Assembly (NCBI GenBank): GCA_964644695.1
Contig: CAZXWN010000010.1
Coordinates: 1-64,000, forward strand
DNA length: 64,000 nucleotides
Direction of reading: 5' to 3'
Origin: CAZXWN01 sp964644695 [NCBI: uncultured bacterium]
Lineage (GTDB): Bacteria > UBP4 > UBA4092
Within the stretch, counting starts at the first letter, position 1. The number at the start of each line of letters is the position of its first letter. The notes under the pieces were generated by a model that saw only the letters and a program-made list of their open reading frames with translations, had not been told where the DNA came from and ran no database searches. Of this stretch, positions 26,340 through 34,713 are shown in pieces. The position numbers were made by a program, and so were the translations under genes.

Positions 26340-27746
26340 TTAAATCAGTTGTTTCCGCCATCGGGTACCCTGGGGCCCGTCTTCAAGGGCGATTCCCAGC
26401 GCTATCAGTTGGTCGCGGATACTGTCTGATGCGGCAAAGTCTTTCCGGGCACGGGCTTCCTGACGCATCTTGATGAGTAATTGAATCACTCCATCCAGAG
26501 CTGCTTCACTGTCACCTGCTGTATTGGTTTGGAATATACCAAAGACTCCTCCAAACACCATCAGGGTCTTCCATCCATTCATCAGGAATTCTTTATCTCC
26601 ATCGGTTAATTTCTTGGACGTCATCTTCTGATTCAGGTTGGTGACTAAATCAAATACCACCGACATGGCCTTGGAAGTATTGAAATCATCATCCATAGCT
26701 TCTTCGAAGCGGTCTGTATAATCTTTCAACACAACGGCCTGTTCACTCATCGATTCCAGCTGAAGTTTTAGGTTTTCCAGACAGTTATAAACGCGTTGAA
26801 GGGCTGAATTGGCTTCTTTTAATGAATCTTCTGAGAAATCCAGTGGAGACCGGTAATGGGAAGACAACATGAAATACCGAATTGCATCTACAGAATATTC
26901 TTTCAGGGCATTCCGGACCGTAACAAAATTCCCTAACGATTTGGACATCTTTTCTCCGTCCATCTTCAGGAAGGCCACATGGAGCCAGTAATTGGCAAAG
27001 GGTTTCCCCGTTGCCCCCTCTGACTGAGCAATCTCGTTCTCATGGTGTGGGAATACCAAATCCTCGCCGCCGCAATGGATATCAAAAGTCTCTCCAAGGT
27101 AACGGCAGGCCATGGCGGAACACTCAATGTGCCATCCCGGACGACCTTTTCCCCACGGGCTGTCCCAGGAGGGTTCACCCGGCTTGGCACTCTTCCATAA
27201 GGCGAAATCCAACGGGTCTTGTTTCCGTTCATCGACGGCAATCCTAGCCCCTGACTGTAAATCATCAATATTCCGGCCGGATAATTTCCCATAACCGGGG
27301 AAACTCCGCACTCGATAATAAACATCCCCTTCGATGGCGTAGGCCCGGTCATTGGCAATCAGTTTTTCAACCAGGGCAATGATCTCAGGGATATGGTCAG
27401 TGGCGCGGGGGTGGATATCCGCGGGAAGGATGCCCAGGGCAATCGAATCTTCATGAAAAGCGCGGCTGTATTTCTTGGCAACGGCTTCCGGGGTGGTCTC
27501 TTCCTCATGGGCACGATTAATAATCTTATCGTCCACATCAGTCAGGTTCTGAACAAAAGTAACCTGATACCCTTTATATTCCATATATCTCCGGAACAAG
27601 TCATATACCAGAAAGGTACGACCATTACCGATATGAAAATAATTGTACACAGTCGGACCGCAGGCATACATCTTTATCTGTGGTGGATTCAAGGGCTGGA
27701 ACTCTTCCAGCTGTCGGGTCATCGTGTTATATAATCGCAGCGCCAT
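26340..27746 (-). CDS. cysS: Cysteinyl-tRNA synthetase
   Basis: 468 residues, full length. The class I signature appears as HIGN (FHIGNGRTF) and KMSKS is intact at about residue 265. Zinc ligand positions are YACGPTVY, ECSAMAC and FPHHENEIAQ. C-terminal anticodon-binding part KMRQEARARKDFAASDSIRDQL is typical. An AAGGGAAC site precedes the ATG. It attaches Cys to tRNA(Cys). It stands alone between the serine hydrolase and a methyltransferase, all separated by terminators. Confidence 0.96.
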   Translation of the reverse strand: MALRLYNTMTRQLEEFQPLNPPQIKMYACGPTVYNYFHIGNGRTFLVYDLFRRYMEYKGYQVTFVQNLTDVDDKIINRAHEEETTPEAVAKKYSRAFHEDSIALGILPADIHPRATDHIPEIIALVEKLIANDRAYAIEGDVYYRVRSFPGYGKLSGRNIDDLQSGARIAVDERKQDPLDFALWKSAKPGEPSWDSPWGKGRPGWHIECSAMACRYLGETFDIHCGGEDLVFPHHENEIAQSEGATGKPFANYWLHVAFLKMDGEKMSKSLGNFVTVRNALKEYSVDAIRYFMLSSHYRSPLDFSEDSLKEANSALQRVYNCLENLKLQLESMSEQAVVLKDYTDRFEEAMDDDFNTSKAMSVVFDLVTNLNQKMTSKKLTDGDKEFLMNGWKTLMVFGGVFGIFQTNTAGDSEAALDGVIQLLIKMRQEARARKDFAASDSIRDQLIALGIALEDGPQGTRWRKQLI

Positions 27747-27819
27747 CGGTTCAGTTCCCTTTTTTTGAATAATATCTATTAGAAAAGATTAACAAACCGC
27801 CCCCATCTTCGTCAAAGCC

Positions 27820-27853
27820 TAAAGAAAAAGAGACTGGATATCATCCAGTCTCT
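27820..27853 (-). terminator. Terminator of the methyltransferase gene
   Basis: AGAGACTGGAT (27829-27839) pairs with ATCCAGTCTCT (27843-27853); on the minus strand the hairpin is followed by TTTTTC. It lies just past the methyltransferase stop codon. Confidence 0.8.
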
Positions 27854-27880
27854 ATTCTTTACATTCTCTAATAATTTAGT

Positions 27881-28567
27881 TTATGGTTTTATGGCTTTAA
27901 CGATTAATGTACGCCCCAGAGTCGGAAACCACTTTGCCAATAATAGACTGGACAGTGACCCTGTTCCAAAGTTGATAATATCAGATTGATATTCAACAAC
28001 TTTGAATCCTTTGAATTCAAGGAAGGATATTAACAGCTCTTTTGTATAGAACCTTATATGACCAGCCGTTGCATTTTTAGGAAATCCAAAAGAAGCCTCA
28101 AAATAAGGGTTTTTTCCTAATAAAAGATATATTCGACGGCCAAAAGATGCTACATTTGGAGTGGAAATGACCAAACTTCCGCCAGGTTTTAATATTCTTT
28201 TGATTTCATCCAGAAAAAACTCTGTATCAAGAATGTGTTCCAGGATTTCTCCGGCCAGTACGCCATCAAACATATTGTCTTCAAACTGGAAGGGTGACTC
28301 AAGGTCTTGGGTTGTTACAATAAGTCCCTTTTCTCTGGCTAATTTCGTGGCTTCTTCGTTGACTTCAATTCCGTAAACCTTATTCCCCTGATCAATAAGT
28401 TGTTTTCCGATGGAACCTTCATAACATCCAACATCTAAAACTGTTTTTCCTGTTCCAATCATTTGCAACATAGTGCCAATACGAACTTTTTCAGCGGGAC
28501 TCAAATAATCAGCATGTCCATCAACATAATAGTCTTTTGCATAATCTGCAGTCTTTTTTGAGCTCAT
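27881..28567 (-). CDS. Class I SAM-dependent methyltransferase
   Basis: 228 residues with a Rossmann methyltransferase fold. Motif I VLDVGCYEGSIGKQL is at about 42-56, the acidic residue in GIEVNEEA at about 70, and motif IV-like DNMFDGVLAGEILEHI follows. LKPGGSLVISTPNVASF is typical of the UbiE/SAM_MT11 group, often acting on sugars or lipids. I start at ATG 28567 because AGGAGG lies six bases before it; a TTG just upstream is less likely. Substrate unknown. Divergent from the PKD gene. Confidence 0.85.
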   Translation of the reverse strand: MSSKKTADYAKDYYVDGHADYLSPAEKVRIGTMLQMIGTGKTVLDVGCYEGSIGKQLIDQGNKVYGIEVNEEATKLAREKGLIVTTQDLESPFQFEDNMFDGVLAGEILEHILDTEFFLDEIKRILKPGGSLVISTPNVASFGRRIYLLLGKNPYFEASFGFPKNATAGHIRFYTKELLISFLEFKGFKVVEYQSDIINFGTGSLSSLLLAKWFPTLGRTLIVKAIKP

Positions 28568-28714
28568 CAAATTCCTCCTATATATAAGTCCGATTGATTA
28601 TAAATCATAAACCCAATAAATTTTTACAATTTATTAAAAAAATACTTGTAGGGCAAAGCTGCTTCGAGAATGTCTGCTTACATAGATAAAGAGAAAAATA
28701 TTGGCTAAAAAAAG

Positions 28715-28743
28715 TTGCATTAAAAGAACGAACGTATTAATAT
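28715..28743 (+). promoter_or_regulatory. Promoter of the PKD-protein gene
   Basis: TTGCAT (28715-28720), 17-base spacer, TAATAT (28738-28743). The start codon lies about 50 bases downstream, with an AAGGAG site. Confidence 0.6.
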
Positions 28744-28794
28744 GACGGTAATTAACTCTATTTAAACGATGCGGTTTATTCAAAGGAGACGATG

Positions 28795-31050
28795 ATGCAA
28801 AGAAAGAAAAAACTACACTATTTAGGAGTGATGTGGTTATTGAGTCTTTTGACACTCATAACAACCCTCGCTCAAGCCCAAGTCCCTAATTATGGAGACT
28901 TTGAAGCTTTCCCCAATAATGGTGCTGCTCCACACCGGGTTGAATACAAAGTTTATCTAGATCCTGCGGTTACAGAGTTTAATTTGGACTCTGGTCCGGG
29001 TTTTGGTGTTTGGGCCGCCCCCACAAGCAGGATACATACCTTTTATTACAATTTTACGAGTCCAGGGACTTTCACTCCAAGACTGGGTGTGAGAGGTTCT
29101 TTTGGAGCTCAAACCATTACCAAGACAAACTACATCCACATTTATGATAAAACAACTTTTCCTGATTATGAAAATATTGGGGATAATGATTTTACAGCCT
29201 TCCCTAAATCTGGTAAAGCGCCACTTACTGTAAATTATTTTTGGAAGTTCGCGCCAGATGTCACTCATTGGAACATGGATTGCGGCCCAGGATGGGGAGT
29301 CTTTGTTCCCACATATAATCGCACAACCTCGGGGCCCTTCACATATTCTCAACCAGGGAAGTACACAATTAAAATAGCTTTCAAAAGCCCTTTGAGTGAA
29401 GTGACAGTTGTAAAAATAGATTATATTACTGTTTATCCAAGTAATGCCGTAGATATTAATTTGCCGGCAATAAAGCAAATGAAGAATAAAACCATACCTT
29501 TGGCCTACAAATTAAATGATTATGCACTGAAGGGGCATGATTATAATTATCTTATTACCAGTAACCTTATGGATAAAGCCTCTTTATCTGGGGATTCTGT
29601 TGCATTAGGACCTATTAGTATTGTTACATCAGGTGTGAATGTTTACTCCATTTCCGAAGGCAATACCCCAGTAAATCAGATGGTTAGTAGAATAAAGGTC
29701 TCGACCTATCGGATTTCCCGGTTACCACAGATATCCTTAAAGGCAGGAGAAAGCCTGGACTTTAACATTGGTGACTATACCTTTGACAGCACAGGGAAAG
29801 CAATTCCTCCTTCTTATGGTCAAGCTGGATCCTTAGTCGTCTCGGATTCAAACTACATTACTGCGGCCTGGGTTAATAATCAGACCATCCGCATTACTGC
29901 CCTGTCAGCTATTAGTACCGTCAATAAGCCGCTTTTTGTTGAAGTCGTAGCATCCCCTTCAAGTGTTCTTCCTTACGATGACTGTGACCGGGAACGGTTA
30001 CCCATCTATTTGAATAAAATTGATGTTGGCAATTTTACAAATAGCAATGGATTCCTAAAGGAATATGCAATTCAGACCTTTGAAGACAAACCGAGATTGC
30101 CTATCATGAGTTATCCAGAAAAAGGTGTATTGCGGGTAACCTTTACTTCCCCTTCGGAATCGCTGAAGCTCATGCCTAACCTTGATAGATTACTTACTTA
30201 TAAGACAAATAAGTGGTATATGGCTCGAATTAAAGTTAAAGCAAATTATTCGTGGACCAATGTGGATGTTGGGTTGTTCAACTTTAATGGCATTATTCCA
30301 AGTGCCCAGCAAGTCAATATTGGTTGTAATATGATTTTTGGTGTATCAACGGCTTGGACAACTATTGAGACCCCTCTTTATGTTCATGTTGGCGAAGTTG
30401 GATATCCACAGATTTATATTCGGAACCAAGGAACTTTTGGAGCAATTCAAGTAAAAGACCTTGAAATTTATGAAGCGACTCCGAGACTATTTGAAACACG
30501 CAGTAGTAATTTAGCCTATGCAGGAACCTTTAATAATCTGTCGTCCCTTAATGCTACTTGGGGAGTAGAAGGCAATGCCCCATTTACTGTTTATGAGCCA
30601 AATGGAATACAGATGAATCTGACTGAAGGTCCTCGTGAATACCTAAAACTGACAGCCAAAAAGGGTGATTTTGGAGTATATACACCGTCGGCTCAAATTG
30701 GAAAACAGGTGGGTATGAGAGTCCAGATTCCCAAAACCGTATTAACAGGTAGTTACCTGTCTTACGATACACACCTGCTTTTGGCTTGTTTTGGTGTAAA
30801 GGAAGAAGGAAGTTTTGATATTGGTGCAAAAGGAACCCAGATGTTGGTTAGTGCCCAAATGGGCGTTATGACTGACGCATGGGATCCCGTTAGTCAGGGT
30901 TATCATTATTTAGCTGGTAATGCACTGTGTCCATATTACCAGATTCAATGTGAACCTTCGACGCACATGGCAGGATATTTCAAGATTAAGAACATTGAAT
31001 ATCTGGTGGATCAGGATGAGCCATTTAATGGAGATGCATCATTGTTCTAA
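28795..31050 (+). CDS. Secreted protein with two PKD-like domains
   Basis: 751 residues. Signal peptide 1-28 (HYLGVMWLLSLLTLITTLAQA). Two PKD-like beta-sandwich domains follow (about 30-120 and 130-225), each beginning with FEAFPNNGAAPHRVEY or FTAFPKSGKAPLTVNY. The rest (about 230-750) is unrecognised and rich in beta strands and Asn/Ser/Thr, probably extracellular binding modules. ATG 28795 is preferred over 28792 because of the AAGGAG spacing. It has its own promoter and terminator. PKD domains often mediate carbohydrate or surface contact; that is inference. Confidence 0.78.
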   Translation: MQRKKKLHYLGVMWLLSLLTLITTLAQAQVPNYGDFEAFPNNGAAPHRVEYKVYLDPAVTEFNLDSGPGFGVWAAPTSRIHTFYYNFTSPGTFTPRLGVRGSFGAQTITKTNYIHIYDKTTFPDYENIGDNDFTAFPKSGKAPLTVNYFWKFAPDVTHWNMDCGPGWGVFVPTYNRTTSGPFTYSQPGKYTIKIAFKSPLSEVTVVKIDYITVYPSNAVDINLPAIKQMKNKTIPLAYKLNDYALKGHDYNYLITSNLMDKASLSGDSVALGPISIVTSGVNVYSISEGNTPVNQMVSRIKVSTYRISRLPQISLKAGESLDFNIGDYTFDSTGKAIPPSYGQAGSLVVSDSNYITAAWVNNQTIRITALSAISTVNKPLFVEVVASPSSVLPYDDCDRERLPIYLNKIDVGNFTNSNGFLKEYAIQTFEDKPRLPIMSYPEKGVLRVTFTSPSESLKLMPNLDRLLTYKTNKWYMARIKVKANYSWTNVDVGLFNFNGIIPSAQQVNIGCNMIFGVSTAWTTIETPLYVHVGEVGYPQIYIRNQGTFGAIQVKDLEIYEATPRLFETRSSNLAYAGTFNNLSSLNATWGVEGNAPFTVYEPNGIQMNLTEGPREYLKLTAKKGDFGVYTPSAQIGKQVGMRVQIPKTVLTGSYLSYDTHLLLACFGVKEEGSFDIGAKGTQMLVSAQMGVMTDAWDPVSQGYHYLAGNALCPYYQIQCEPSTHMAGYFKIKNIEYLVDQDEPFNGDASLF

Positions 31051-31070
31051 GAACTGAATGAGAATGGAAT

Positions 31071-31107
31071 ACAGGGGTCTTTCGGAAGAAAGGCCCCTGT
31101 TTTTTTA
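31071..31107 (+). terminator. Intrinsic terminator after the PKD gene
   Basis: ACAGGGGTCTTTC pairs with GAAAGGCCCCTGT around a short loop, then a T-run (31100-31106). Confidence 0.9.
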
Positions 31108-31195
31108 TGGGTAAACAAGAGGGGAATTGAGGGGAGTCTATTGATAGAATAATGACTGTAAATAATATCTATGGATTGATTCAAGAGGAAGAAAG

Positions 31196-31945
31196 ATGAT
31201 TACCCAGGATGAGTTATTGGCTGTTGAGGGTTTGGTGGCTTTTTGGGGGTTCCAGGAGGAATCTGGAAGAAATAGAGTGAGTTTGGGGAAGGTTCCCTAT
31301 GCGTTGGAGGAAGGAAATGGCCTGATAACGCGTGTTGAGGAGGGTGTTTGGGGGCCTTACAGTGCTCAGATGGGGCCGGGGAAATGGTTCCAAACCCCCC
31401 GGGAGAAGGTGGGGGACCTGGATATTCATGGAAAAGATGCGGAAGTCACGGTCATCGCCTGGATAAAAAGAGAGATAAAGCCAAAACCCGGTTGTGAGGC
31501 GGTAGCTGGCCTGTGGAATGAAACGCGTTGTAAACGACAGTATTGCCTGTTTCTGGATTTAGGGATTTGGGATAGTCGGGACCAGGTAGGAGGTCATATA
31601 TCGGGTGTAGGGGGCCCAACCGAAGGATATCCGTATTGCATGGATGCGGCCATAGGTGAAACCATGGTTCCGGTGCAACAATGGCAATGTGCAGGGTTTA
31701 CCTATAATGGGACCTGGTGTAAATCCTATTTGAATGGGGTTTTGGATGCCCGAGAAGGTCGAAATCCCGATTATTATGATAAAGGGCTTTTTGATGGGGG
31801 GATAGACGGGTCTGATTTTACGGTGGGAGCTGTTGACCGAAGTGGTGAAATGGGGAACTGGTATTACGGGTTATTAGGAGGTCTGGCGGTCTTCAATCGG
31901 GCATTAACTTCAGCCGAGATGGAAAAGATAGGTGAATTAACCTAA
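31196..31945 (+). CDS. LamG/concanavalin A-like domain protein
   Basis: 249 residues forming one concanavalin A-like jelly roll: VAFWGFQEESGRNR at the start, VTVIAWIKRE, then WQCAGFTYNGTWCKSYLNG and WYYGLLGGLAVFNRALTSAEM at the end, which is a hallmark of LamG_3 domains. It has no signal peptide and no other domain, which is unusual since most LamG domains are secreted. An AAGAGGAAGAAAG site precedes the ATG. Carbohydrate binding is likely but unproven. It lies alone between terminators and repeats. Confidence 0.75.
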   Translation: MITQDELLAVEGLVAFWGFQEESGRNRVSLGKVPYALEEGNGLITRVEEGVWGPYSAQMGPGKWFQTPREKVGDLDIHGKDAEVTVIAWIKREIKPKPGCEAVAGLWNETRCKRQYCLFLDLGIWDSRDQVGGHISGVGGPTEGYPYCMDAAIGETMVPVQQWQCAGFTYNGTWCKSYLNGVLDAREGRNPDYYDKGLFDGGIDGSDFTVGAVDRSGEMGNWYYGLLGGLAVFNRALTSAEMEKIGELT

Positions 31946-32281
31946 ATAAAGGTTCCTGACTCATATAAGACCTTTCTCCTTCGAATATGGTTCGTTTCAG
32001 GGGACGGAGTGATTCGGGATGTCAAGAGGATTTGGGGGGAGAGGAAAGGGTTTTGGTAAAGGAATGGGAGAGTCGAGAGAATAGACAAACAGCAAGGTAA
32101 AATGCACCGCAGGGGGGAACGGTATAAAGTCGCTCAGAAATGTCAGAAAACACTGGTATAATTGAGGGCCAGAGGCTTATAGTCTGGTTAAATCGTGGCT
32201 TTGAAAAGGGTTAAAAAAGCCTTCCATTGGATAAGTTTCAGAAATATTCCTGAGATAAATAGTTTACGAAAAAAATTACTT
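31946..32281. other. Gene-free stretch before the hydrogenase operon
   Basis: It holds repeat copy B2 and otherwise G-rich, unremarkable DNA. No gene is supported. Confidence 0.5.
31974..32030 (-). repeat. Second intergenic repeat family, copy B2
   Basis: Inverted relative to copy B1 (1692-1751). The reverse complement reads CTTGACATCCC, CACTC, AAACGAACCATAT, CGAAGG at the same spacing. Confidence 0.7.
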
Positions 32282-32310
32282 TTGACGAAATCGCTGGTTT
32301 ACGGTAGTAT
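32282..32310 (+). promoter_or_regulatory. Hydrogenase operon promoter
   Basis: TTGACG (32282-32287), 17-base spacer, TAGTAT (32305-32310). The leader of about 70 bases includes a CCCTCT/AGAGGG hairpin (about 32323-32350). No operator for a redox regulator was recognised. Confidence 0.65.
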
Positions 32311-32386
32311 CTTATCCGTTTAGCCCTCTCTCTCCTTATTTATAAGAGGGATGAAAGGGTATTGTAAAAATAAAGTTGGAACAGTT

Positions 32387-32737
32387 ATGAGACTTTCAGA
32401 TGTAGTGGAAAAGCTGGGTGCCACAGAGATATACGCCATCACCGGCCGGAACCCGGAAGTAACTACAATATGTGCTGCTGATTTCTTAAGCGACATTCTG
32501 GCAGCCGAGAAAAGGAATTTTGTAATTCTGACGGGATTTACCAGTCCGCAGGTGATTCGGACGGCGGATGTGGTCGGAGCGCTGGCAGTGATTTTTGTAA
32601 GAGGGAAGTATCCCCCTCCCGAGACTGTAGGCCTGGCCAAGGCTCACGAAATTCCCCTGTATGTATCTCCTTTGCCTATGTTTGAGTCTTGTACGCGATT
32701 ATCAGAGTTTGACCCCGGAAGCCAGACTCAGGAATGA
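32387..32737 (+). CDS. DRTGG-type domain protein, hydrogenase cluster
   Basis: 116-residue cytoplasmic protein. MRLSDVVEKLGATEIYAITG followed by VTTICAADFLSDILAA, a Gly-rich loop, and YPPPETVGLAKAHEIPLY resembles the DRTGG/HPr-kinase N-terminal-like proteins that sit at the head of clostridial and thermotogal hydrogenase clusters. ATG 32387 fits a full-length family member; the upstream in-frame ATG 32351 adds 12 unlikely residues. Nine bases before the next gene, so co-transcribed. A redox-sensing or nucleotide-binding role is inferred from its cluster. Confidence 0.7.
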   Translation: MRLSDVVEKLGATEIYAITGRNPEVTTICAADFLSDILAAEKRNFVILTGFTSPQVIRTADVVGALAVIFVRGKYPPPETVGLAKAHEIPLYVSPLPMFESCTRLSEFDPGSQTQE

Positions 32738-32745
32738 TGTAATCG

Positions 32746-33714
32746 ATGGAAACGACTATGCCAGAAGGTAAAGACATCCGCGAATTCAGCTTGATACATG
32801 AGTTGGTTTATCAGCTGAAAGTGCGTGATGCCATGACACCGAATCCGGTCACAGTCTCTCCAACAGATACCTTCCGAGTTGCGCAGCGGGTTTTGCGCGA
32901 GAAACGCATCTCCGGGTTACCCGTAGTAGATAGGAATCGATTACTGGGAATCATCAGTGTTGAAGATATTATTCGGGCACTGGATTACCAGTATATGAGT
33001 TCAGAAATAGCAGATTACATGACGCGTTCTGTCATTTCTTTGAAACCTGATTATACTTTGGCCAAAGCCCTGGGAATTTTTGATCGTCACCCTTTCGGAA
33101 GATTTCCGGTCGTGGATAAGGCAGGAGCCCTGATAGGAATTCTGACTCAGGGGGATATTACTCGCCGCCTGATGTTTGAATTAAATGGCGTTGCCGAACA
33201 AGCCGCACTCAGAGAAGCGAAACAAATGGCGGCCTCCATTGACCCGACGACTAATTTTACGGATGGGGAAGTGATTCTGGAGACCTCGTTACAGTCGGGG
33301 GATTTCGATTCAGCGGGTATCTTATCTTCCCAAGTGAAAAAAAGGCTTCAGTCGATGGGTACCGACCCAGAAATCGTTCGCCGTGCGGCAATTGCCTGCT
33401 ACGAAATGGAAACAAATGTGATTATCCATTCTATCGGCGGCGTTTTGAAGGCTTGGTTGGAAAAAGGCTGGTTTGTGTTGGAAGCACAGGATAAAGGGCC
33501 TGGCATTGAAGATGTGGAAAAGGCACTTTCTCCGGGATTTTCAACTGCCAGTGACAGTGTTCGAGCCTTAGGTTTTGGTGCGGGCATGGGTCTTCCTAAC
33601 ATCAAGAAGTGTGCGGATGATTTCCATATCGACTCGGTCATGGGCCGGGGAACACAGGTTCAGGTGAAAATACATTTAAAATCAGCGGCGGAGAGTAACG
33701 GTACCGCCAAATAA
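32746..33714 (+). CDS. CBS-pair / histidine-kinase-like ATPase regulator
   Basis: 322 residues. Two CBS domains (about 25-75 and 90-140: VRDAMTPNPVTVSP, VADYMTRSVISLKP-type motifs) bind adenine nucleotides in known proteins. The C-terminal third (about 215-315) is an anti-sigma-factor-like ATPase: the N-box YEMETNVIIHS, then DKGPGIEDVE, and GFGAGMGLPNIKK. There is no phospho-acceptor His domain. A CBS plus ATPase protein directly after a DRTGG gene and before NuoE/F-like genes recurs in Firmicute and Thermotogae hydrogenase clusters. It probably tunes the operon or the enzyme to energy or redox state; function is inferred. Confidence 0.82.
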   Translation: METTMPEGKDIREFSLIHELVYQLKVRDAMTPNPVTVSPTDTFRVAQRVLREKRISGLPVVDRNRLLGIISVEDIIRALDYQYMSSEIADYMTRSVISLKPDYTLAKALGIFDRHPFGRFPVVDKAGALIGILTQGDITRRLMFELNGVAEQAALREAKQMAASIDPTTNFTDGEVILETSLQSGDFDSAGILSSQVKKRLQSMGTDPEIVRRAAIACYEMETNVIIHSIGGVLKAWLEKGWFVLEAQDKGPGIEDVEKALSPGFSTASDSVRALGFGAGMGLPNIKKCADDFHIDSVMGRGTQVQVKIHLKSAAESNGTAK

Positions 33715-33801
33715 ACAGTTCAGGAACTAACACGAGACACTCCGGTGTCCGTTGAAAAACAAATAGATTGATGCTCATATCCATGGAAAGGAGCAAGACG
33801 A

Positions 33802-34290
33802 ATGGTTCAAGTACTTGAGGAACACCCCAGCGGTGATATCCGGTTTTCAAAACTGGATGAAATCATGAACTCTTATGATAATTCTCCAGATGCTATTATC
33901 CATTTTCTGCAACAGGCTCAGTTACTGTTCGGATACCTGCGGGATGATGTGATCCAGTATGTTGCCGCCAAGACCCGAACACCCCTGAGTCAGATATACG
34001 GCGTGGTGACCTTTTATCACTTCTTCAGCACTATCCCTAAAGGGAAGCACACTGTCACTGTCTGTTTGGGAACGGCCTGCTATGTTAAAGGAGCAGATCG
34101 GGTGTTTGACCGATTGGCCAAAGAGCTGGGAGTGGATGATGGTGAGACTACCAAGGATGATATCTATACACTGTGTAAAGCACGCTGTGTAGGTGCCTGT
34201 GGTCTGGCCCCGGCCGTCATTGTGGATGAAGATGTTCATGCCAAGATGACCGCCGATAAAATGATGAAAGTTCTGAAGAAATATACTTGA
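33802..34290 (+). CDS. hoxE: NuoE/HoxE-type [2Fe-2S] subunit
   Basis: 162 residues. Thioredoxin-like ferredoxin: the four Cys ligands fall in CLGTAC and CVGAC (CLGTACYVKG ... CKARCVGACGLAP). FGYLRDDVIQYVA and SQIYGVVTFYHFF are typical of NuoE. It should carry electrons between the NADH/FMN subunit and the other clusters. AAGGAG lies at good spacing before ATG 33802. It is the first structural gene of the hydrogenase. Confidence 0.9.
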   Translation: MVQVLEEHPSGDIRFSKLDEIMNSYDNSPDAIIHFLQQAQLLFGYLRDDVIQYVAAKTRTPLSQIYGVVTFYHFFSTIPKGKHTVTVCLGTACYVKGADRVFDRLAKELGVDDGETTKDDIYTLCKARCVGACGLAPAVIVDEDVHAKMTADKMMKVLKKYT

Positions 34291-34314
34291 GCCTGAGGCT
34301 TGGGAGAACCGATC

Positions 34315-34698
34315 ATGGCAAAAATTAAAAACCTGGAAGAATTAAGAAAACTCCGGGAATCGTTACAGAAGGATATGACCGTCCGTAATCAAACGAACAC
34401 CCGTATTATTGTGGGGATGGGGACTTGTGGTATTGCCGCCGGTGCCCGTGAAGTCATCAAGGCTATCCTGTCTGAACTGGAAACGCGCAAGATGAATGCC
34501 CATGTTGAAACCGTGGGATGTATGGGTATGTGCGCCAGAGAACCCCTGGTGGACATTGAACAAGCGGGGATGCCACGCGTGACCTATACAAATATTCAGG
34601 CCGACATGGTCCCGAAACTCATTGAAGAACATCTGGTCAAAGGCCAGGTGGTGACCGAATGGGCTCTGGGCCGGCTTGATGCTGGATCCGGAAAATAA
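34315..34698 (+). CDS. Thioredoxin-like [2Fe-2S] ferredoxin (HydB/NuoE-like)
   Basis: 127 residues after choosing ATG 34315, preceded by GGGAGAACC. Four Cys are in MGTCGIAAG and VGCMGMCAREP, as in the small TRX-like ferredoxins (HndB-type) of clostridial and Desulfovibrio NAD(P)-linked hydrogenases. Such a protein is absent from plain HoxEFUYH operons and present in the Hnd/Hyd-type multimers. It probably passes electrons within the diaphorase module. Spacing to its neighbours is 24 and 15 bases. Confidence 0.85.
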   Translation: MAKIKNLEELRKLRESLQKDMTVRNQTNTRIIVGMGTCGIAAGAREVIKAILSELETRKMNAHVETVGCMGMCAREPLVDIEQAGMPRVTYTNIQADMVPKLIEEHLVKGQVVTEWALGRLDAGSGK

Positions 34699-34713
34699 CG
34701 GGAGACAACACTA

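Noticed and set aside
28711-28740. ECF-type promoter before the PKD gene (TGCA ... CGTAT)
   Set aside because: The spacing (13 bases) is wrong; TTGCAT-17-TAATAT gives a better ordinary promoter.
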